DNA from: Liolophura sinensis
Lineage: Eukaryota; Mollusca; Polyplacophora; Chitonida; Chitonidae
Length of the DNA stretch: 60,000 nt
Assembly (NCBI RefSeq): GCF_032854445.1
Contig: NC_088302.1
Coordinates: 21,465,788 to 21,525,787 of the forward strand
Direction: 5' to 3'
Each line of letters opens with the position of its first letter. Positions within the stretch are counted from its first letter, which is position 1. The notes under the pieces are model-generated. The model was not told where the DNA came from and did not search any database. It saw nothing but the letters and a program-made list of their open reading frames with translations. Made by a program: the position numbers and the translations under genes. Positions 54,455-60,000 of this stretch are shown piece by piece.

Positions 54455-54670
54455 CCCTAATTCCTCTATCTTTTCGCATATGAAAGAGCAATTTTCAATG
54501 CAATTTATGCGCATTTATAATTTGATTTTAAGACAAAACTACATTAGCAGGAGTGACCAATTTCAAGGCTTCACAAAAAGGATAATTTTATCAGTCCACA
54601 CAGAATAATACATTCGGGATATGCTTAAATAAACCCCCTGCAAACATACGAAAAAGTTGAAGAATTACAC
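54455..54670 (+). mobile_element. MITE-A, full length
   Basis: It begins CCCTAATTCCTCTATCTTTT and ends GAAAAAGTTGAAGAATTACAC, with TA on both sides. Interior matches the 12,212 copy (CAATTTATGCGCATTT, GGCTTCACAAAAAGGAT). Size 216 bp versus 217 bp. Confidence 0.85.
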
Positions 54671-54843
54671 TACATATTTTTCCATTCAGACAAAAAAGTC
54701 AATTGCTCTGAAATGTGGGCCTTATGAACAACATTTCACACACTGGATAGGTCACACCAGATTATTTTTTTCCTCTGTTAAATTCTCCACTGAAAACCTA
54801 CTACACAACTACCCAAATTAATATGTTACATTTAGACAAAGAA

Positions 54844-54847
54844 AATA

Positions 54848-54898
<51 letters not shown>
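54844..54898. repeat. (CA)n microsatellite
   Basis: A clean ACACAC run. Confidence 0.97.
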
Positions 54899-54899
<1 letters not shown>

Positions 54900-54900
<1 letters not shown>

Positions 54901-55539
54901 ACAAAATATGTTGCATATGTATTATGTTTAAACAAGTATTCATTTTTTTTCCATCAAATGAAACCACCTACATAAACTGAAAATTTGGCAAACATGTCAT
55001 GAAAATGTACATGCAAGTCAGTTCCGATTTCCACAGACAAATCAAAAGAAATGATCATGGCAATCGACACAGTTATCTGAGGGGGGGGAGGCTGGGTAGT
55101 CATATGTAATACATGTAGTTTGATCAAAAGACAAGACTCAAAGTGGGACTGGACAGGATGCCAGAAGAGGCCCAGCACTCGCAATAATCCAAGACACCTC
55201 TTAAAGGTAATTGAGTTTGAGCGAAAGTCAGTGCAGTGCAAAGAGGGTGGAGGTTTTTGAGGGTTCCATGCAGTACGATGCACAGTGTTTGTCGCTAGGG
55301 CAGGGCTAAGAAGTTCCGAGTGCATATAAAACAATATCAGCTGGAAACAAAGCTCATACAAGAATTTCGTAAAAACTATAAAAAGACCCCACCAAAAAAA
55401 CGGGGATAAAGAACTGACTTCATTAGTATATACATGTACTTAGAAGTGATGGAGACAAACAGTTAGTGTGGTATATAGCATGTCTTTGGGACCTTTGTAT
55501 TCAAGGATGAGGCTTCAGCCCACGCCATATCACTGATCA
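54900..55539. other. Upstream of KLF, nothing recognised
   Basis: A 135-codon minus-strand frame (54,954-55,361) is present, but it has no family features, splice phase or codon pattern that supports it. Confidence 0.45.
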
Positions 55540-55965
55540 TTGATCACTTGCCACACCTACAGGCCGGCTGGCTGGTTGGCCAGCACCAGTGCTGCTCTAA
55601 AGCCTACGATGTAAACGCCGGCCACCTCGGGCACGTGCGCCGATGCCAGTTCACAGCCAACCCCATATCGGGTCCAATGTTTGCCGATATGGGTCATGTA
55701 CGAGGCTGTGACTGCTGTATCGGCCCGCTTCAAAGTGCTGGGAGATTAGGGGCAGATTTGGGCCGGTAGCCAAGCCAAGCGGGGTGTGTTGTGTGTGCCA
55801 CAAGCAGTAATCCGTGGCTGGTACCTGGCAGTAGCGGGCCCCGAGGCGCGCCTGTACACAGCCACACACCACCCGCCACAGGAAGTCCAGTTGTCTGCTC
55901 CCGGCCAAGTCTCTTTCATGTTTGTTCAGTTAATGCCCTGTAATTTTCGCTTCCTTGTGTTATCA
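55540..55965. promoter_or_regulatory. GC-rich unique segment with a stem-loop
   Basis: G+C-rich, CpG-bearing (GGGCACGTGCGCCG, CCCGAGGCGCGCC) island in AT-rich DNA. It includes a perfect 10-bp stem, CCCATATCGG at 55,662 and CCGATATGGG at 55,684, with a 12-base loop, and a GCACGTGC palindrome with an E-box core. Open frames exist on both strands (73 and 85 codons), but none is recognised. Confidence 0.4.
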
Positions 55966-56544
55966 TTTGTTTTAAATGTCCCCTAGTTCAAGACTTTAAG
56001 GAACCGGTCAATTCCAAAGCCTGACTACTAGGACTTGAGCCTAGCTCATATTACCGAAAAGAAAATGCAAAAAAATACTGCCGTTAAATCCAAGGAACAT
56101 GTACTCTAGCCTGCATAGTTTCCAAAGCATTACACACATGAAAACACCAAACTCCCAAACTGTGTAGTTAAGATTCAGATAACTGGACAACTCCAAAAAA
56201 CAAATCATCAACAATTAAAAACAAAAACAAAAAAAAAACAAACAAAAAACACATTGATACCATAAATGCATGCAGAGCGGAGTATTCACCTATAAAGCTA
56301 TCATCTCTACAGATTATTATTTACATGTACCACAAATATATATCAAAGAATTATACATATATGCAATACTTGCGGTACTTTCACTTACAAATGATACAGA
56401 TCCTATATGTGTTTTGCAAATGACTTTTTTCTTAAAGTCACAGACTATCACAGACACAGACTATAAATACTCATTAGTGAACACGCCGTTAAATTGAACA
56501 CACTGCTAAAATGTACGATTTAAAATTTCGACCACGACGACAAC

Positions 56545-56909
56545 AAATGACCTAAAATTTCGCCAAAAAAAGGGCGTTTTCATAGTCAAATAAATGTCAC
56601 AATGTGTTTTTTCGGTGATGAAACAATTTTTCCAGCAGAATATAATCCCTTGTTACAAGCAAACCTCAAAACACCTTTCTAAAATCAACAGAACTCTCAG
56701 AATCAGAAAAAATGGGTAAGTTGGACAAAATTTATGGTCACTTAGGATAAGTTGCATTTTTTGTCTGATTTTGAGTGTTCTATTTATCTCAGAGAAGTGT
56801 TCAGAGATTTTGTTTGGAAGACAGGGTGATATTCTACTGAAAAAATGTAAGTGTCAACACCAAACATAATGTTTACTCGCCCGTTCATAAGGAAAATTCT
56901 ACCTCATTT
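56545..56909. mobile_element. Two MITE-B copies head to head (palindrome)
   Basis: The left half (AAATGACCTAAAATTTCGCC ... AAGCAAACCTCAAAACACC ... CTCAGAATCAGAAAAAATGG) is the approximate reverse complement of the right half (TTTTGTCTGATTTTGAGTG ... ATATTCTACTGAAAAAATG ... CGCCCGTTCATAAGG ... CCTCATTT). The centre is near 56,735. The transcribed strand would fold into a long hairpin. Confidence 0.75.
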
Positions 56910-57292
56910 ACCATATATCCAAAACAATAGCTTTATTCATTTGTATTTACAGTATCTGCTAATCAAAAATTTGAACAATAATGTCTTTCAGCTTGAAAAC
57001 AGTTTGTGACATCCCCCAAAAAATCCAACTCTGAACTGATCCAAAAAGTTGAATCATAGAATTCAAACACTGCATCTATAAAATAAATAAATGTTTCAGA
57101 GAAAGTTAGAGAAAGCTTTTAAGAGAGACATGTCTCGAAGAAAAAATTTATATTCTTGAAGAAATTAACTTTCAATGTACTCGGGCCTTTCACACCTGTT
57201 GTCATACTCAGGTGCGTGAGTGCAAAATTGAGTTCTATAGTATACTTAAGGGACACACAACATCTGCTCAGAATTCCATGTAGCATTAACAC

Positions 57293-57342
57293 CTCCATAG
57301 TCTCTACCAGGATGTACTGTTCATCAACAACGGCAACCATTT
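57293..57342 (-). CDS. Candidate KLF N-terminal exon 2 (unproven)
   Basis: After gtagtacag on the minus strand the frame reads (x)MVAVVDEQYILVETME and stops at GAG|gtgtta. Its 50 nt start in phase 1 and end in phase 0, exactly what the exon at 49,260 needs. The acceptor lacks a good pyrimidine tract and the donor is weak, so support is from phase and position only. Confidence 0.25.
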
Positions 57343-57964
57343 CTGTACTACCTTATTAGGTGCCACAGGTGAGGTCGCAAAATTCGTCAACCTCATTTAC
57401 ATATGCCTGTACATGTATACAGGTAGAGTAGACCAGGTCACATAGCTAAGCATGTAGTCTCACCTGACATTTCTCTTGGCACGCAATTAGAAGAGGGGGC
57501 ATGGTCTCCAGGACATGGTATTTGTGTGTGAATGAGGGGCTGAGAGTACCTGCCCACCCATAACCACCCTGTTACAGGTGGATGCTAGTCCCCTGCCCAC
57601 TCCCTAATGTGGTTGTGGCCACCTGCTACCTTTCCACAAAGTACAGAATTTGCACATAATTTGATTTTAATTTTTTTAAATTCTTTAACTTTGACGAGTC
57701 AAAATTAAATGTGATTTATACAATTACAGGGCATTTCAACTTGTTCATCTTCTATTCAGTTATTAAATCTTGAACAGGTGAATGACACTTAGCTACATGT
57801 ATATTGTTCCCTGCATGAATATTTTGGTAAAAGTTTCATTAGCCTAATCTCTGGACAATTTTATCCTCAATTTCAGTGATAATTTCTGTCCAAAAACTTC
57901 ACAACATTGGGTAAAAGATCATTGGCTTTTAGTTGTGTTCAGATACACACTTCATAATTTCTTA

Positions 57965-58161
57965 CTAATGCGGTCACTTTGGATTCAAGTCCAGCTCATA
58001 CTGGCTTCCTCTCCAGCCGTAAGTGGGAAGGTCTGCCAGCAACTTGTAGATGGTTATGGGTTTCCCCCGGGCTGTGCCTGGTTTCCTCCCAGCATAAGGC
58101 TAGCCATCATCGTATAAGTGAAATATTCTTGAGTATTGCAAAAACACCAATCAAATCAAAT
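57965..58161 (+). mobile_element. SINE-A, 5'-truncated, with target duplication
   Basis: It starts inside the head (CTAATGCGGTCAC), keeps box B (TTCAAGTCCAGCTC), core and AAAACACCAATCAAATCAAA tail. CATAATTTCTTA at 57,953 and CACAATTTCTTA at 58,162 are 12-bp target duplications with one difference. Confidence 0.9.
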
Positions 58162-58173
58162 CACAATTTCTTA

Positions 58174-58989
58174 GAAAATGACAACACACACAACACGCAT
58201 ACATTAAGGTAACAAATCTCTACATTACCTACATTATGAGCAGAAAATAAAGTTCAATGAGATTTTATGTTTCACTTTCGATTATTTTCCGTTGATATTC
58301 CATTTACAATTTCGCATGAAAATTAATACTCTGTATATGTTGGCTTCTACATGTGCACCTCCAGTATTCACAACCAGCTTTAAACAGTTCTATAGAGAAA
58401 GTACATGTATATACGTGTCTCTGTTATCTCAGTTGACTCAGCTACACGTTTCATGCTACATGTACAAACAGAAATCTAACAATACACATCCAAAAAAAAA
58501 AAAAAAAAAATCAGCTCCTCTCCAATGAGTTTTGTAACACTTAGCTATTACTTGTCAGCGTGTGGAAATTCTTCTATTCATTAACAGAAACAGTTCATTG
58601 TTACTGTCGTCATCACGACTACAGAATGGGAAAAAAAGTGACTAAGTCAATGAACAAACCAGGAAATAAAAACCAGGGCACAGGATGTGAACCATGTAGG
58701 TAAGCTGTTTGCAAAGGGAGATAACTTCAGCACACATCCGTGACTTACATGTATATGTATAGCACATAGTGTGTATAAGCATTGATCATTACAAAACAGG
58801 CTAAGGCATTAATTACGGAATACTGACCTAATTGATAGCTCCTAACTGCCTCTTTCTTTTTGTCCTGGTTTTCAGTTTGTACATGTAATATACAATTCAG
58901 CCTATATAACATCACATTATAACAACTCCCAATGATCACAAGAGGTGACACATGACAACAAATGATCATTTAAGTTACCAATTTATTAC
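58174..58989. other. Upstream of KLF, nothing recognised
   Basis: AT-rich; an A-run at 58,492-58,510 is the only simple repeat. Confidence 0.5.
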
Positions 58990-59065
58990 CAGCGAGACTG
59001 TCGGCAATGCTGTCTTCGACTGAATTGGGTAAACCACTGTCAGGTTGAGATTTGCAATACTTCAT
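58990..59065 (-). CDS. Candidate KLF first coding exon (unproven)
   Basis: On the minus strand ATG at 59,065 opens MKYCKSQPDSGLPNSVEDSI, ADSLA, then G|gtaata. An in-frame TGA lies five codons upstream, as expected of a true start, though the Kozak context is weak. It ends in phase 1, matching the candidate exon at 57,342. The acidic, Ser/Asp-rich peptide is plausible for a KLF N-terminus, but no homologue is recognised. Confidence 0.3.
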
Positions 59066-59170
59066 GAATCTGTATCTTCATCTGAACTGTGTTTTACATC
59101 ATACATGTACTTGTAAATATTTCACTCATACAACAACAGCCAAGATCTTTGTACAAACAGGCTTTAACTG

Positions 59171-59398
59171 ATTTGTTTATTTGATTGGTGTTTTAAGCTG
59201 CACTCAATAATATTTGGCTTATGTGATGGCGGCCAGCATTATGGTGGCAGAGCCCGAGAGAAACTCATGACCATCTGCAGGTAGCTGCCAGACCTAATCA
59301 CTTACGGCGGGAGAGGAAGCCAGAATGAGGTGGCCGAACTCATAGTTACCGCAATGATGGGGGGATCCTAGGTTGTTGCACAGTGCTGGCATGCTATC
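59171..59398 (-). mobile_element. SINE-A, nearly full length
   Basis: ATTTGTTTATTTGATTGGTG, GGCGGCCAGCATTATGGTGG, GACCATCTGCAGGTAGCTGC, CTTACGGCGGGAGAGGAAGC and a head remnant to TGCTGGCATGCTA. A tail relic in the same orientation lies at 59,113-59,147. Confidence 0.88.
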
Positions 59399-60000
59399 CT
59401 CCTCCGTCACGGAGGACCCCCCCCCCAATATATATGTGTATATATAAAATATATAGCCTATTATTAACAAGAAACATATGAAATATTCCCAAATAACATT
59501 TTCATAACTCTTAGTTAACAGACAAATATTAACAATACAGGCATTATTTAGACCTTGTGTTTTGAGATGAGAGACGAATGCTTCGGGATTCACATGAACT
59601 GATGGAAGAATACTGCTTATTTGACTTCCTTTCATTTACCCAAAGGTTATTTGTTCAATTTTTAAAACGTCGCAAACGTTGCTTGTGACTTTCACAGCTG
59701 AGCTGACTGCTGAAGCTGGAATTACAAGTGTTGAAATATAGACTACAGAACACGGCTGAAAATACTTCCAATAGCATGAAATAAATATAGAACTTGTCAA
59801 CCTGAAGGCCATCGGCTAATCATCATACCACGTCATCTATATATACCTGCAAAACCTTGCTACCAGTCTACATTCATACTTTTACATGTACCTGCAGCTG
59901 ACATGATTCTCAGAATCTGTTTGACATAAGGTCTAAAACTACAACATGACTCCCCGACCAAAAAATACCCTAGGATAAAATTGGATTCCCACATTTAAAG
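59399..60000. other. Window end, nothing recognised
   Basis: AT-rich sequence with a C-run at 59,417; no gene or repeat assigned. Confidence 0.5.

Noticed and set aside
54954-55361. A 135-codon minus-strand gene or KLF 5' exon
   Set aside because: No family resemblance, no splice donor in usable phase, ordinary AT-rich composition.

Overview
This window is nuclear DNA of an animal, most likely a lophotrochozoan invertebrate (mollusc- or brachiopod-like). Both recognisable genes are split into short exons with GT-AG or GC-AG introns of about 0.4 to 5 kb. The DNA is AT-rich, dense in microsatellites, and carries many copies of one tRNA-derived SINE whose 3' end reads roughly CGGCGTAAAACACCAATCAA followed by A- or AAAT-rich repeats. 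The phylum is an inference from style and repeats; no species is claimed.

Region 1 (1-16,606, plus strand): the 3' twelve exons of an MGAT4A/B-type N-acetylglucosaminyltransferase IV, a Golgi enzyme (GT54) that branches N-glycans. All eleven splice junctions between these exons keep the frame. Only the N-terminal membrane-anchor exon is missing, and it lies upstream of the window. The introns carry a 107-bp tandem array, SINEs and three kinds of small inverted-repeat transposon (MITE). One MITE sits directly against a splice donor.

Region 2 (16.6-25.5 kb): 3' UTR and downstream flank of MGAT4, with several possible poly(A) signals, a 63-bp array and a 19-bp array. Region 3 (25.5-33.5 kb): a nursery of at least four unrelated degenerate minisatellites (about 100, 28-35, 39 and 32-33 bp). 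It also holds a full tRNA-derived SINE of a second family, SINE-A insertions with clear target duplications, and a broken reverse-transcriptase fragment lodged between two halves of the 39-bp array. Region 4 (33.5-37.2 kb): a CpG-rich island, microsatellites and SINE fragments; no gene recognised.

Region 5 (about 37.2-59.1 kb, minus strand): a Kruppel-like transcription factor of the KLF3/8/12 class. Four exons are secure: a PVDLS CtBP-binding exon, a linker exon with the class signature PNVTLDxVN, a zinc-finger-1 exon and a zinc-finger-2/3 exon. Two small candidate N-terminal exons join to these in frame but are unproven. The gene has a long AT-rich 3' flank, a 28-bp array in the finger intron, GC-rich upstream segments that may be promoters or first exons, and G-quadruplex-prone tracts.

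The two genes are convergent (tail to tail) with about 27 kb between their stop codons. No functional link between them is implied. No operon, CRISPR array, rRNA or intact tRNA gene was seen.
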